Assembly: GCA_047618565.1 (NCBI GenBank)
Contig: JBLHKW010000038.1
Location: 1 to 35,915, forward strand
Reading direction: 5' to 3'
DNA length: 35,915 bases
Source: JBLHKW01 sp047618565
GTDB taxonomy: Bacteria > Planctomycetota > UBA1135 > GCA-002686595
Shown: positions 17,912 to 26,148 of the stretch, piece by piece
Position numbering within the stretch: position 1 is the first letter of the stretch
How the letters are laid out: each line of letters begins with the position of its first letter
The notes under the pieces: model-generated
The model's database searches: none
The model's input: only the letters and a program-made list of their open reading frames with translations
Told to the model about the DNA's origin: nothing
Translations under genes and position numbers: made by a program

Positions 17912-17998
17912 CGAACGTACCGAGCCAGTGCAAAATCCGACGGGCATCGGCCATATTGGCCGATGCCCGTCGGATTTTGCACTGGCTCGGTACGTTCG
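17912..17998. repeat. Perfect 42-bp inverted repeat (hairpin) between convergent genes
   Basis: The left arm 17912-17953 and right arm 17957-17998 are perfect reverse complements over 42 bp, separated only by TAT. The element begins 2 bases after the stop of the AlgJ-like gene and ends 20 bases before the stop of the convergent MORN gene. It could act as a bidirectional terminator, but no T-tract follows either arm outside the stem; the AAAATCC/GGATTTT runs lie inside it. The length and perfection exceed an ordinary terminator, so a mobile palindromic repeat or a fold-back sequencing or assembly artefact are alternatives. Confidence 0.95.
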
Positions 17999-18018
17999 GT
18001 TGGCATTGACGCTCGGCG

Positions 18019-18765
18019 CTATCGGACCAGCTCTCCGTCTAAATAGTTTCCGCTGCGCTGAGCCTCGAGATGGCCGGTGACGTAGTAGGACCAGACACCC
18101 TGTTCCTGGCCTCTTGCGTATACGCCCGTGCTCCTCATCAAACCGGTCTCGTCGTAGGTGGACCAGAGGCCTTCCATGTGGTGATTCGCGTGCCTTCCTT
18201 CCTGGGCCACCTGGCCGTTCTCATGGAAGTAGACCCAATATCCCTCGCGGTAGTTGGTCACGTAGGCTCCCGTTGCGCGCAGCTGGCCACTTGAGTACCA
18301 GTTGTTGTGTGTACCCTCGCGCACACCACCGATGAACTGCCCTTCCGAACAGAGAGCGCTGGATTCGAACAGAATCCTTCGCATCGTCCCTTCCCATCTG
18401 ATCAAGCACTGCTGACCCAGGATGTTGGCCCACACGCCGTCGGTAGAAGGATAGCGTAGATCATTCCGTGCTAGTCCCCGGCTAGCGAGGGTCTCACGCT
18501 CCACCGTGATCGGCCCGGGTGGAGCGTCAAGGTCGGACAATGTCGGTCGGTTGAACGGAAGAGGTTCGCGGCTCTGGCGTTCCGCCGAAGTTGAGTGATG
18601 TTGGGTGGGTGCACTGTTCACCTCCGTGGCGGTCGCTCGAACCGGGCGCCCGGTACCGTCGTGGGACATGAACCAGGCGCGTGCGCCAAGCAAAGCGAGC
18701 GCGACGGCGGCCCGCTTGCAGGCGAGCGATTGCGTCGATGTCCTGCAAGTGGGATGGTCGTTCAT
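18019..18765 (-). CDS. MORN-repeat (YwqK-like) protein, probably membrane-anchored
   Basis: A 248-residue protein. The C-terminal ~120 residues hold four to five MORN_2-type units of about 23 residues, recognisable by G-x-W-x-x-Y/F and NGQ/SGQ turns (NWYSSGQLRATGAY; GYWVYFHENGQVAQEG; GLWSTYDETGLMRSTG; GVWSYYVTGHLEAQ). The N terminus has a basic stretch and a hydrophobic segment (RAAVALALLGARAWF), so an anchor or signal sequence is likely. The start is placed at ATG 18765, 4 bases after the sulfotransferase stop; an in-frame ATG at 18813 would overlap that gene. Some database relatives carry the label 'YwqK antitoxin', but no toxin gene is adjacent. GC is visibly lower than in neighbours, about 53-63% in sampled lines. 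Confidence 0.78.
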   Translation of the reverse strand: MNDHPTCRTSTQSLACKRAAVALALLGARAWFMSHDGTGRPVRATATEVNSAPTQHHSTSAERQSREPLPFNRPTLSDLDAPPGPITVERETLASRGLARNDLRYPSTDGVWANILGQQCLIRWEGTMRRILFESSALCSEGQFIGGVREGTHNNWYSSGQLRATGAYVTNYREGYWVYFHENGQVAQEGRHANHHMEGLWSTYDETGLMRSTGVYARGQEQGVWSYYVTGHLEAQRSGNYLDGELVR

Positions 18766-18769
18766 CCGG

Positions 18770-19675
18770 TCAGTCGAGCTCGCCCGTCGCCAGCCAGCGT
18801 GCGCATTCTGCACCGAGCTCCTTTTCCGCGCGGGCTTCGTATTCTGCCACGTCTGTTGCGGTCAACGTTTCGGTCCAGCGGCCGTTGACGCCCTTGTTGA
18901 TGAAGACCTCGGCGCCGGCGTCCCAGAATGCACCGCCGAGGGGGACGCTCTTGGTGGCGTTGCGCTTCATCCAGTCGAAGGAGCAGTACTCGAGGATGTC
19001 GTCCCAGCGGGATTCGTCGATGGGGATGTCGAGGAAGGCGGCGATGCGGCGCATCTCGGCGGGCATGTCATGCTTCAGGTTGGTGAAGTGCACGAAGAGG
19101 ATGTTGGGTAGCTCGCGCTGGGCCCACCATGTCGACGCGTTTTCCCAGAATGACCAGAAGGGGAATCCGTCGCGTTCCAGCCAGTCGCTCCAGTACTGGT
19201 GGAGGTCCGCGGGCGGCGGCTCGATCGGGGGGCCGACGCGGCCGGGCGTGTCGTTAAGGGCGTCGTACCATATCTGGTTGGCGTTGACGTGGTGGTTGTA
19301 CAGGCTCCACACCACGTCGCGGCCGTCTCGTCCGATGTAGACGTACTTCGCCTGGGGAGAGTAGACGAGCGCGTCGACCGGCAGGTGGGTCTTGAGGAAA
19401 CGCCGATGGGTCTGGGCCTCGATCACGGGCAGCTTGATCTCCTTGGGCGGGACTCTCAGGTCGACCCAGGGCGACATCTCCGCGACCTCGAGCTCCGGGT
19501 CGCCGGCGAACATCATCTGCGCGATGATCTGTTGTAGCCAGGTGGTTCCGGACTTGGCGTAGGTGGCGATGACGATGTCGTCGTCACGGAACTTCAGGTC
19601 GTTCCACACCGTGGAGTCGAAGTGGTGAGAATGAAGCTCGCGGGTCTTCTTGGGCCAGCTCGGACTTCCAGTCAT
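18770..19675 (-). CDS. PAPS-dependent sulfotransferase family protein
   Basis: A 301-residue cytosolic-type sulfotransferase, transferring sulfate from PAPS to a hydroxyl or amine acceptor. The 5'-phosphosulfate loop is YAKSGTTW (39-46), the catalytic His is in KTHLP (His97), the 3'-phosphate site is GRDGRDVVWSLYNH (115-128, with Arg116 and Ser124), and near the C terminus INKGVNGRW is a degenerate form of the RKGxxGDW motif. The acceptor (lipid, steroid, polysaccharide or small molecule) cannot be told. GGAG lies shortly before ATG 19675. The gene follows an alpha/beta hydrolase by 30 bases and abuts the MORN gene, so the three are probably co-transcribed. Confidence 0.9.
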   Translation of the reverse strand: MTGSPSWPKKTRELHSHHFDSTVWNDLKFRDDDIVIATYAKSGTTWLQQIIAQMMFAGDPELEVAEMSPWVDLRVPPKEIKLPVIEAQTHRRFLKTHLPVDALVYSPQAKYVYIGRDGRDVVWSLYNHHVNANQIWYDALNDTPGRVGPPIEPPPADLHQYWSDWLERDGFPFWSFWENASTWWAQRELPNILFVHFTNLKHDMPAEMRRIAAFLDIPIDESRWDDILEYCSFDWMKRNATKSVPLGGAFWDAGAEVFINKGVNGRWTETLTATDVAEYEARAEKELGAECARWLATGELD

Positions 19676-19705
19676 TCGGTTCTCCGTGGGGCTGCGATCG
19701 GGGGA

Positions 19706-20644
19706 TCAGCGCGCTCCCGATGGCACGGAATCGGGAGTCTCATCACCGACACCATATTCCATGCCCGCGATGCGGTCCACGAAAGCCCAGACCGTGGACC
19801 AGTAGAGGTGCGGAGCCGCCTCGGGCAGGTGGTCGTGGGTCGCGCCCGGAATGGTGACGACCTGTGCGGCGGGACCGATCGCGTCCGCGATGGCGCGCGC
19901 CTCGGCCGTGAGTGCGTGCGTGTCACTCTCTCCGCTGAGGATCAGGACCGGAGTGTCCACGGGGACGCTGCGCACGGCGTCGATCGGGCGCAATTCATCC
20001 ACATCGAGGCGCAGCGGGGATGCAGCCAGGAGTGCCAGCCACGCGATGTCGTCGAGCGGCGTCGGCAACACCCGGCGTGTGCGGTTGCGGACGGCGATCG
20101 AGATCGTCTCGTACGGACCGTCGAGGATGTACGCGCAGACGCGATGGTCGAGTTCGGCGGATGCAAACGCTGCCGCGGCGGAGCCCAGGGAAAAACCGTG
20201 GATGACGATCGGCCGATCGGGCAGGCGTTCTTCGAGGAACTCGACCGCGGCGATGACGTCATGTCGCGAGCTGAGGCCGTAGTCGACGCGCTCGCCGGTG
20301 GAGTCGCCGTGGGCGCGGAACGTGAGCGCCAGGATCGGGTGCCCGCGACCCGCGTACTCGCGCACGCGCGCGAGCGATCTCGTGCGGCTACCGGAGTAAC
20401 CGTGTAGGAGCAGGATGGCAGGTTTGGCCTCGTCGCTGTCGACGAACCATGCCCCGAGCTCTTCACCGTCGCGCGTCGACAGTCGCAGCTCCTCGAAACC
20501 CTCGGCGGCGTTCGCAGGGAGCGGCTCCGCATGCCAGGCCGCGGGCCGGGCCGTCAGGAAGATCAGGACGACGACTCCCGACGACCACCAGGCGAGGGTG
20601 AGGACGCCGAGGGCAATCAGCGCGCGGCGTCCCGGTCGAGTCAC
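19706..20644 (-). CDS. Alpha/beta hydrolase with N-terminal membrane anchor
   Basis: A 312-residue protein with a hydrophobic N-terminal segment (about 8-32), then an alpha/beta-hydrolase domain: oxyanion HGYSGSRTRS, the nucleophile elbow in HGFSLGSAAAA (GxSxG), an acid in LSGESDTHAL, and the catalytic His in PGATHDHLPE. This resembles BEM46/YfhR-type peptidase- or esterase-like hydrolases facing the periplasm. It starts at GTG 20644, sharing bases with the TGA stop of the dsbD-like gene (GTGA), strong evidence of translational coupling. Substrate unknown. Confidence 0.88.
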   Translation of the reverse strand: MTRPGRRALIALGVLTLAWWSSGVVVLIFLTARPAAWHAEPLPANAAEGFEELRLSTRDGEELGAWFVDSDEAKPAILLLHGYSGSRTRSLARVREYAGRGHPILALTFRAHGDSTGERVDYGLSSRHDVIAAVEFLEERLPDRPIVIHGFSLGSAAAAFASAELDHRVCAYILDGPYETISIAVRNRTRRVLPTPLDDIAWLALLAASPLRLDVDELRPIDAVRSVPVDTPVLILSGESDTHALTAEARAIADAIGPAAQVVTIPGATHDHLPEAAPHLYWSTVWAFVDRIAGMEYGVGDETPDSVPSGAR

Positions 20645-22497
20645 TTGGGCGCGGGCAGCGATTCCAGCAGCGCGAGCATGTCCGCCTGCTTCACGATTGC
20701 GAAGCGCGTCAGGGGCTCGTTCGGGCTGGTGTGCGGGAAGACCGCCATGAACGGGATCGAGACCGTGTCGAGTTTGGACATCAGGCGCTCGATCATGCTC
20801 GTGCGCGCGCCCTTGTGGGTGATGTCAGCCTTGTAGACCACCACGCCCTTCTCGGCGAACTTCTGCTGGACCTCTTCCGAGTCGTAGACGAACGTCTCGT
20901 TGTACTTGCAGTTCGGGCACCAGTCGGCCGTGAAGTCGACGAACACGGAGTGCTCGCCCAGGTCGGCCTTGAACTGGTCCGGGTCGAAATCGATCCACTC
21001 GACGGCGCCGTCGTGATCGGACTCGAACAGCCCCCGGAAGCTCTTGAAGGAGATCTGCGCTCCGAGCGCGACGATGAGGATCGACATCCCGAAGGTGCCC
21101 ATGCGCTGGGCGCTGGATTGATCGTAGGTGGCGAATCGGCCCCACCACCAGCAACCCATGGCCACGAACACCAGGAAGGCGATCGTGAACAGCAAGAGGT
21201 CCTGGCGCAGGCTGATCATCAGGTAGACGACCGTGGCCATCAGGACGAAGCCCATGGCCTGCTTGAAGGTCTCCATCCACGCGCCGGGCTTGGGAAGGAA
21301 CTTCAGCAGCGCGGGCTGCGCGGTCAGGACCACGTACGGGAAGGCCATGCCCAGGCCCAGGGAAAGGAAGATCGCGACCACCGTGACCGGCGGCTGGGAC
21401 AGGGTCCAGGTGAGCGTCGTGCCGAGGAACGGCCCGCTGCACGGCGTCGCCAGCAAAGTGGCCAGCATGCCCTTGAAGAATGCATCTGCCAGGCCCTCAC
21501 GCGGCGGTCCCGATGCCGCAGCACCCACCGCTTGCGGCACGCCGAGCTCGTAGACGCCGAACATCGACAGGGCGAAGGCGAAGACGATCCCGATCATCAC
21601 GACCAGGAACTCCGCGCTCTGGAACTGCTGGCCCCAGCTCAGGTTCAGGCTGAGCGCGAGGGCGGCGAGCACGAGGAAGACGACCACGATGCCCGCGGCG
21701 AAGGCCACGCCGAGCTTGAAGATGCGCGCGCGGTCCTCGCCCGCTTGCTGGACGAAGGACAGGATCTTGATCGAGATGACGGGCAACACGCACGGCATCA
21801 CGTTCAGGATCATGCCCGCCAGGAATGCGATCAGCAGCCAGATGATCAGGCTGCGTTCGATGGGCTTGGTCTGGGACTCGAAGTCGGGGAACTTCACGGC
21901 GTCGTAATCCGTTGCCCCCGGCGTGCCGTCAGCTGCCGTCGCGGTCGAGCCCTCCGATGCATGCGTACCGCCCGCCGCGTCCCCGGATCCGCCCGAAGTT
22001 CCGCAAAGGTCTGCCGGGAACGCCGTGAAGAGGTCCCCGCCATCTCCGACGCTGGTCACCGACTCGCCGTACAGGACACAGGTGCCCGAGTCTTCACAGG
22101 TCAGCCCGGAGAGATCCGCCGTGACCGCGCTGGCCGTGTTGCCGCGCGCGCTGGCGTAGATGACGATCGTGCCCTCATGCCCGTAGATCCAGGTGCCGAG
22201 ACCCTCCTGTTCGAGCTTCAGCGGCGTCGGGAAACGCAGCTCGGAAAACTCGAGGCCCTCGCCAAGAAGCTCGATCACGGTCGGCTTGCCGATCGCATCG
22301 GGGTTGCCGAGGTCGTCGTGGTAGAGGTGCCACCCGAAGCCGATCTCGACCTCGATCGCGATCTGCAGGCAGTCCCCGTCAGCGTGCTGGTAGAGCTTCG
22401 CCGACGCCTGGTTTCTCCCCTGCGTCGGGCTGGCGAAGGCGGCGACCGAGGTCGCGATGAAGAGGAACAGGCTGGCGAAAAGGTTGGTGCGGCTCAT
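20641..22497 (-). CDS. dsbD: DsbD-like thiol:disulfide interchange protein
   Basis: A 618-residue transmembrane reductant conduit that passes electrons from cytosolic thioredoxin to periplasmic proteins. It has the three DsbD parts: a signal peptide and N-terminal domain with a C-x5-C pair (Cys134, Cys140, as in E. coli nDsbD), a membrane domain with the two conserved Cys in NVMPCVLPVISIKI (Cys236) and ATPCSGPFLG (Cys353), and a C-terminal thioredoxin domain with WCPNC (Cys527/Cys530). The start is ATG 22497, which gives the signal peptide; a longer in-frame reading from 22788 runs antisense-like into feoB and is unlikely. It is 143 bases after feoB and overlaps the next gene. The Ser/Thr/Gly-rich linker (about 166-195) is probably flexible. 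Confidence 0.92.
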   Translation of the reverse strand: MSRTNLFASLFLFIATSVAAFASPTQGRNQASAKLYQHADGDCLQIAIEVEIGFGWHLYHDDLGNPDAIGKPTVIELLGEGLEFSELRFPTPLKLEQEGLGTWIYGHEGTIVIYASARGNTASAVTADLSGLTCEDSGTCVLYGESVTSVGDGGDLFTAFPADLCGTSGGSGDAAGGTHASEGSTATAADGTPGATDYDAVKFPDFESQTKPIERSLIIWLLIAFLAGMILNVMPCVLPVISIKILSFVQQAGEDRARIFKLGVAFAAGIVVVFLVLAALALSLNLSWGQQFQSAEFLVVMIGIVFAFALSMFGVYELGVPQAVGAAASGPPREGLADAFFKGMLATLLATPCSGPFLGTTLTWTLSQPPVTVVAIFLSLGLGMAFPYVVLTAQPALLKFLPKPGAWMETFKQAMGFVLMATVVYLMISLRQDLLLFTIAFLVFVAMGCWWWGRFATYDQSSAQRMGTFGMSILIVALGAQISFKSFRGLFESDHDGAVEWIDFDPDQFKADLGEHSVFVDFTADWCPNCKYNETFVYDSEEVQQKFAEKGVVVYKADITHKGARTSMIERLMSKLDTVSIPFMAVFPHTSPNEPLTRFAIVKQADMLALLESLPAPK

Positions 22498-22640
22498 GGA
22501 GGGTCTGATCTGGGTCTCGTGTCCAGGGGAGTCGTACGGCCTCGGGCCCGCCTGTGACAGCCCGATTTGCTGTTTGTTGGCAGGCGACGCAGGCCTGACA
22601 GGGGGGCGCCCGTTCGGATGCGGATTGGGCGACCGCGCGC

Positions 22641-24803
22641 TTACGTGAAGCCGAGTAGCTGGCCGCCCTGGTAGACCGCGAAGCTGGCGACCCATGCCAG
22701 GCCCGTCATGTAGACGAACAGGAACACGGGCCAGCGCCATGTGGCGGTCTCGCGCCGGACGGCGGCCAGGGTGCTCATGCACTGACACGCGAGTGCAAAG
22801 AAGATCAGGAGCGATAGACCGACCAGTGGTGTGTAGACCGGGCGCCCATCCGCGTGGGTTTCGTTGCGAATCTTCTCGCGCAGGGTGACGGAGTCCTCGT
22901 CGACGTCATCGCCGATGCCGTAGACGATGCCCATCGTGCTGACGAACACCTCGCGCGCGGCGAAGGCGCCGATCAGGCCCACGCCGATCTTCCAGTCGAA
23001 GCCGAGCGGCGCGATGGTGGGTTCGATCGCACGGCCGAGTTGCCCGGCGTAGCTCTCGCGCAGGCGCACCGAGGGGTCCTCGGATCTGTTCGGGAAGGAG
23101 AGCAGGAGCCAGAGCGCGATCGTGCAGACCAGGATGACGCGCCCGGCCTCCGAGAGGAACACGTGTCCCTTGCGCCACATCGAACGCAGGACCGTGGCCC
23201 AGTGCGGCGCACGATAGGGCGGCAGCTCGAGGATCAGGGGGACGGTCGGACCCTTGAGCAGGGTGCGTCCGAGTACTGCGGCGCAGAGCAGGGCAATCAC
23301 CGTGCTGAACAGGTACATCCCGATCATCAACAGGCCCTGGACCGGCAGGAAGCCGAAGACTTTGGACGGCGGGAAGAGTGCACCGATGACGAGCGTGTAG
23401 ACCGGAAGGCGCGCAGCGCAGGTCATGAGTGGCACGACCATCATGGTCAAGAATCGATCGCGGCGGCGTTCCATTGTGCGTGTCGCCATGACAGCCGGGA
23501 TGGCACACGCGAAGGAGGTCAGCATCGGGACGAAGGCGCGTCCGTGCAGTCCGAGGGACTTCATCACGCGGTCCATGAGGAAGGCCACGCGCGCCATGTA
23601 GCCGGTGTCCTCCATGATGCCGAGGAAGAAGAACAGCAGCAGGATCTGGGGCAGGAAGACGATCACGCTGCCCACGCCCGCCAGAAGGCCCTGGGTGAGG
23701 AAGTCGCGGAACAGGCTCGCGGGCAGTACGGCCTCGACGCCGCCCGACAGCAACGCGATGCCGCTTTCGATCAGCCCGATCAACGGGTCGGCCCAGCTGA
23801 ACAGGGACTGAAAGACGACCCCCATGGCGAGCAGGAAGATCGCGAAGCCGGCGATCGGGTGGAGCAGGACCGAGTCGATGCGGTCGGTACGGCTCTTCCC
23901 GCGTGTCGACCCAGATGTCCCGGGCTGCGCGTCGTGCAGGAACGCAGGGCTGCGCTCGTCGATCCATCCGAACCGGCCAGCGATGACCTGGTCGTGTAGC
24001 TCGCGTCCCTGGGTGCGCGCCTGCTCGTGGCGATCGCGGACCAGCGCGCGCAGTCTTTCGGGGATGCCCGTCAGCTCATCGTCGTCATCGATCGATAGCA
24101 TCGCCCAGAGCGCGAAGGCGTCGCGGCGCGCGGATCCCGCACTCAAACCGCGAGTCCAGGCCTCCGGCATGGCCTCCCCTATGGCCGCGATGTGCTCGAG
24201 CAGTTCAGGTTCGCGCGGTTGCCAGCGCCAGCCAGGTCGGCCGCGTGATGGGTCCTCGAGCACCGCGGCGAGGGCCGACTTGAGTTCGTCGAGGCCCAGG
24301 CCCTTGAGCGCGGAGATGCCGACGACCGGCACGCCCAGCTCACGTTGCAGTGCCTCGAAGTCGAAGCGTTGCCCTTGTGCCTCGACGGCATCGACCATGT
24401 TGACCGCGACCACGACCGGCAGGTCGAGTTCGATCACCTGCAACACCAGGTACAGGTTGCGCGCGAGCTGGGTGCCATCGACCACGACCAGGGCCATATC
24501 CGGCGCCGCGTAGGGTGGCACTCCGGCCAGGGCCGAGATCGCGATCTGCTCCTCCTCGCTGCGCGCGGAGAGGCTGTAGGTGCCGGGCAGGTCGAACACG
24601 CCGACGTCGCCGTGTACAGGCAAGCTGGTCGTGCCGTCGGTGCGGTCCACGGTCACGCCGGCGTAGTTGGCGACCTTGACGTGCGAACCGGTCAGACGAT
24701 TGAAGAGCGTCGTCTTGCCGGTGTTCGGATTCCCCGTGACCGCGATCTGCACGGATCGTGAAGTCAGGGCTGCGGGTGTCGTTTGGCCTGCGAGCGGATC
24801 CAC
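22641..24803 (-). CDS. feoB: Ferrous iron transporter FeoB
   Basis: A 720-residue inner-membrane Fe(II) importer with an N-terminal G domain. G1 is GNPNTGKT (24-31), G3 DLPGTYSLS (71-79), G4 NMVD (135-138) and G5 near SALKG. The helical GDI region follows, then the membrane domain from about residue 310 with the Gate-type blocks GYMARVAFLMDRVM, FVPMLTSFACAIPAVMATRT (conserved Cys) and GAFAAREVFVSTMG. Length and order are normal for the family. The C terminus includes CQCMSTLAAVRRET, as in many FeoB proteins. It starts 15 bases after feoA; the ATG at 24803 is the natural start. Confidence 0.96.
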   Translation of the reverse strand: MDPLAGQTTPAALTSRSVQIAVTGNPNTGKTTLFNRLTGSHVKVANYAGVTVDRTDGTTSLPVHGDVGVFDLPGTYSLSARSEEEQIAISALAGVPPYAAPDMALVVVDGTQLARNLYLVLQVIELDLPVVVAVNMVDAVEAQGQRFDFEALQRELGVPVVGISALKGLGLDELKSALAAVLEDPSRGRPGWRWQPREPELLEHIAAIGEAMPEAWTRGLSAGSARRDAFALWAMLSIDDDDELTGIPERLRALVRDRHEQARTQGRELHDQVIAGRFGWIDERSPAFLHDAQPGTSGSTRGKSRTDRIDSVLLHPIAGFAIFLLAMGVVFQSLFSWADPLIGLIESGIALLSGGVEAVLPASLFRDFLTQGLLAGVGSVIVFLPQILLLFFFLGIMEDTGYMARVAFLMDRVMKSLGLHGRAFVPMLTSFACAIPAVMATRTMERRRDRFLTMMVVPLMTCAARLPVYTLVIGALFPPSKVFGFLPVQGLLMIGMYLFSTVIALLCAAVLGRTLLKGPTVPLILELPPYRAPHWATVLRSMWRKGHVFLSEAGRVILVCTIALWLLLSFPNRSEDPSVRLRESYAGQLGRAIEPTIAPLGFDWKIGVGLIGAFAAREVFVSTMGIVYGIGDDVDEDSVTLREKIRNETHADGRPVYTPLVGLSLLIFFALACQCMSTLAAVRRETATWRWPVFLFVYMTGLAWVASFAVYQGGQLLGFT

Positions 24804-24818
24804 GGGCTACCTCAGGTC

Positions 24819-25145
24819 TCAGTGGTCAGCACTGGGTGTCGGCGGGCAGTCGACCTTGCCGACGCTGTTCCGGACGGCAGCGGACGTCGGCGCACAGGGC
24901 GCGCGGTCTGCGGTCGGGCGCCCTGGCTCCACGAGCACCTCGCGCGCCTCGGACCGGCGCAGGCTCAGATGGCAGCCGCGCACCTCGAGCTCGACCAGGT
25001 TGCCGAGCCGCGCCTGGCGCACGAGACGCACCTGGGTTCCGGGCAGCAAGCCCATCTCGAGCAGGCGCCGGCGGAAGCCGCCGCTGCCTCCGAGGGCGAC
25101 CAGGCACGCGGTGCTGCCCGGGGTGATGGATGTGAGCTGGATCAT
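24819..25145 (-). CDS. feoA: FeoA-family SH3-like iron transport protein
   Basis: A 108-residue protein whose first ~75 residues form the SH3-like FeoA domain, the small cytosolic partner of FeoB. Typical features are GFRRRLLEMGLLPGTQVRLV and the closing strands LVELEVRGCHLSLRRSEAREVLV. The C-terminal ~33 residues (Pro, Ala and two Cys) extend past the usual 75-80-residue FeoA and look disordered. Cys might bind metal, but that is a guess. It is the first gene of the minus-strand iron-uptake unit and is divergent from rpiA. Confidence 0.92.
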   Translation of the reverse strand: MIQLTSITPGSTACLVALGGSGGFRRRLLEMGLLPGTQVRLVRQARLGNLVELEVRGCHLSLRRSEAREVLVEPGRPTADRAPCAPTSAAVRNSVGKVDCPPTPSADH

Positions 25146-25154
25146 GGTCCTAGA

Positions 25155-25188
25155 TGAGATTCGGTCTCAACGCGGGCCGATCTTTATA
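25155..25188 (-). promoter_or_regulatory. Candidate feoA promoter and Fur-like operator
   Basis: The palindrome-like sequence TGAGATTCGGTCTCA (25155-25169) has the 7-1-7 layout of a Fur box (TGATAATnATTATCA type), with 5 of 7 symmetric pairs. It starts 10 bases upstream of the feoA ATG. Further upstream on the minus strand TATAAA (complement of 25183-25188) could serve as the -10 hexamer, with a poor -35 (TTCCCC) 17 bases before it. The operator would lie just downstream of the transcription start, a position suited to repression by iron-loaded Fur. The family is known to be Fur-controlled; this particular site is inference. Confidence 0.4.
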
Positions 25189-25295
25189 CCAGCTCTCGGG
25201 TTTGCGGGGAACCTCCCCTGGATTATGCCCTCACGATCGGTGGCTGACGCGTTCTGGACCCTTGCCTGGCGGCTGCGAGACAGGACAATCGGGGC

Positions 25296-25982
25296 ATGAT
25301 GAGCGCCAAGGAAGCTGCTGGCCGTCAGGCCGCCGAGCGGGTCGAGGATGGCATGACCATCGGCCTGGGTACCGGATCGACGGTCTATTTCACCCTGGTC
25401 CGGCTGGCCGAGCGCATCCGCGACGAGGGGATGAAGCTGACCTGCGTCCCCACCTCGCTGGATACGGAGCGCAAGGCAACCGAGATGGGCATCCCCCTGG
25501 CGACCCTGGACGACGTCGGTTCCATCGACCTGACGATCGATGGGGCCGACGAGATCGATGGGGACTTCCAGATGATCAAGGGCGGCGGCGGCGCGTTGCT
25601 ACGCGAGAAGGTGGTCGCGTCCATGTCCAAGGCCGAGGTGATCGTGGTCGGCCGGGCCAAGGTCGTCGAGCGGCTCGGCACCACATTCAAGCTACCGGTC
25701 GAGGTGGTGCCCTTTGCGCGTCCGGTCATCGCACGTGAAATGGAGCGCCTGGGCGCCAAGCCCTTCCTGCGCCTCGATGCGGACGAGCGCGTCTTCCTTA
25801 CCGATAATGGTAACGAGATCCTCGACTGCGCCTTCGCCGACGGTATTGCGGACGCGCGCGCTCTGGAGGCACATCTGGCGCGGGTGCCGGGCGTGGTCGA
25901 GAGCGGCCTCTTCATCGATCTTGCCAGCGCGCTCGTGATCGGTGCTGATGACGGCACCTGCGAAGTGCGCGAAAAGGCCTGA
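25296..25982 (+). CDS. rpiA: Ribose-5-phosphate isomerase A
   Basis: A 228-residue enzyme of the non-oxidative pentose phosphate pathway that interconverts ribose-5-phosphate and ribulose-5-phosphate. Family motifs are all in place: GLGTGSTV (phosphate loop), TIDGADEIDGDFQMIKGGGGA (catalytic Asp/Glu and the Lys-Gly loop) followed by LLREK, and LTDNGNEILDC. Length is normal. The gene begins with two ATG codons (25296 or 25299). It is divergent from feoA with a 150-base gap and is followed by a weak terminator and the flagellar cluster. Confidence 0.96.
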   Translation: MMSAKEAAGRQAAERVEDGMTIGLGTGSTVYFTLVRLAERIRDEGMKLTCVPTSLDTERKATEMGIPLATLDDVGSIDLTIDGADEIDGDFQMIKGGGGALLREKVVASMSKAEVIVVGRAKVVERLGTTFKLPVEVVPFARPVIAREMERLGAKPFLRLDADERVFLTDNGNEILDCAFADGIADARALEAHLARVPGVVESGLFIDLASALVIGADDGTCEVREKA

Positions 25983-26123
25983 TCGAGTGCGGCGGTCGCT
26001 CGCTGCGACCCGGATGACGGCCGTGGGCCTGGAAACTACTTCGACTCCGGGAAAGTAGCGCAGCCCCCTTCGCGTAGAAGTTTCCGACCGCCGGGGACCC
26101 GCGATCCATCGAACCGCCTCAGG

Positions 26124-26142
26124 AACCCCGGAAGGGGGTTTT
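26124..26142 (+). terminator. Candidate intrinsic terminator after rpiA
   Basis: A 6-bp stem AACCCC (26124-26129) / GGGGTT (26135-26140) with a GGAAG loop runs into a short T-run (26139-26142). It is weaker than the nrdJ terminator but well placed, about 140 bases after the rpiA stop and immediately before the sigma-54-like element of fliK, where it would insulate the flagellar operon from rpiA read-through. Confidence 0.55.
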
Positions 26143-26148
26143 CTGCGC

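Noticed and set aside
18019..19675. Toxin-antitoxin pair suggested by the YwqK-like MORN protein
   Set aside because: The neighbour is a full-length sulfotransferase with intact PAPS-binding motifs, not a toxin; the antitoxin label for MORN proteins is only a database name.
20731..22557. 608-residue open frame antisense to dsbD
   Set aside because: Low-complexity, His/Asp/Arg/Glu-rich shadow; the minus strand holds a complete DsbD with all catalytic Cys.
22498..22640. Imperfect hairpin in the feoB-dsbD gap as a terminator
   Set aside because: Interrupted short stems and no T-tract on the minus strand. The gap shows nothing that can be called with confidence.
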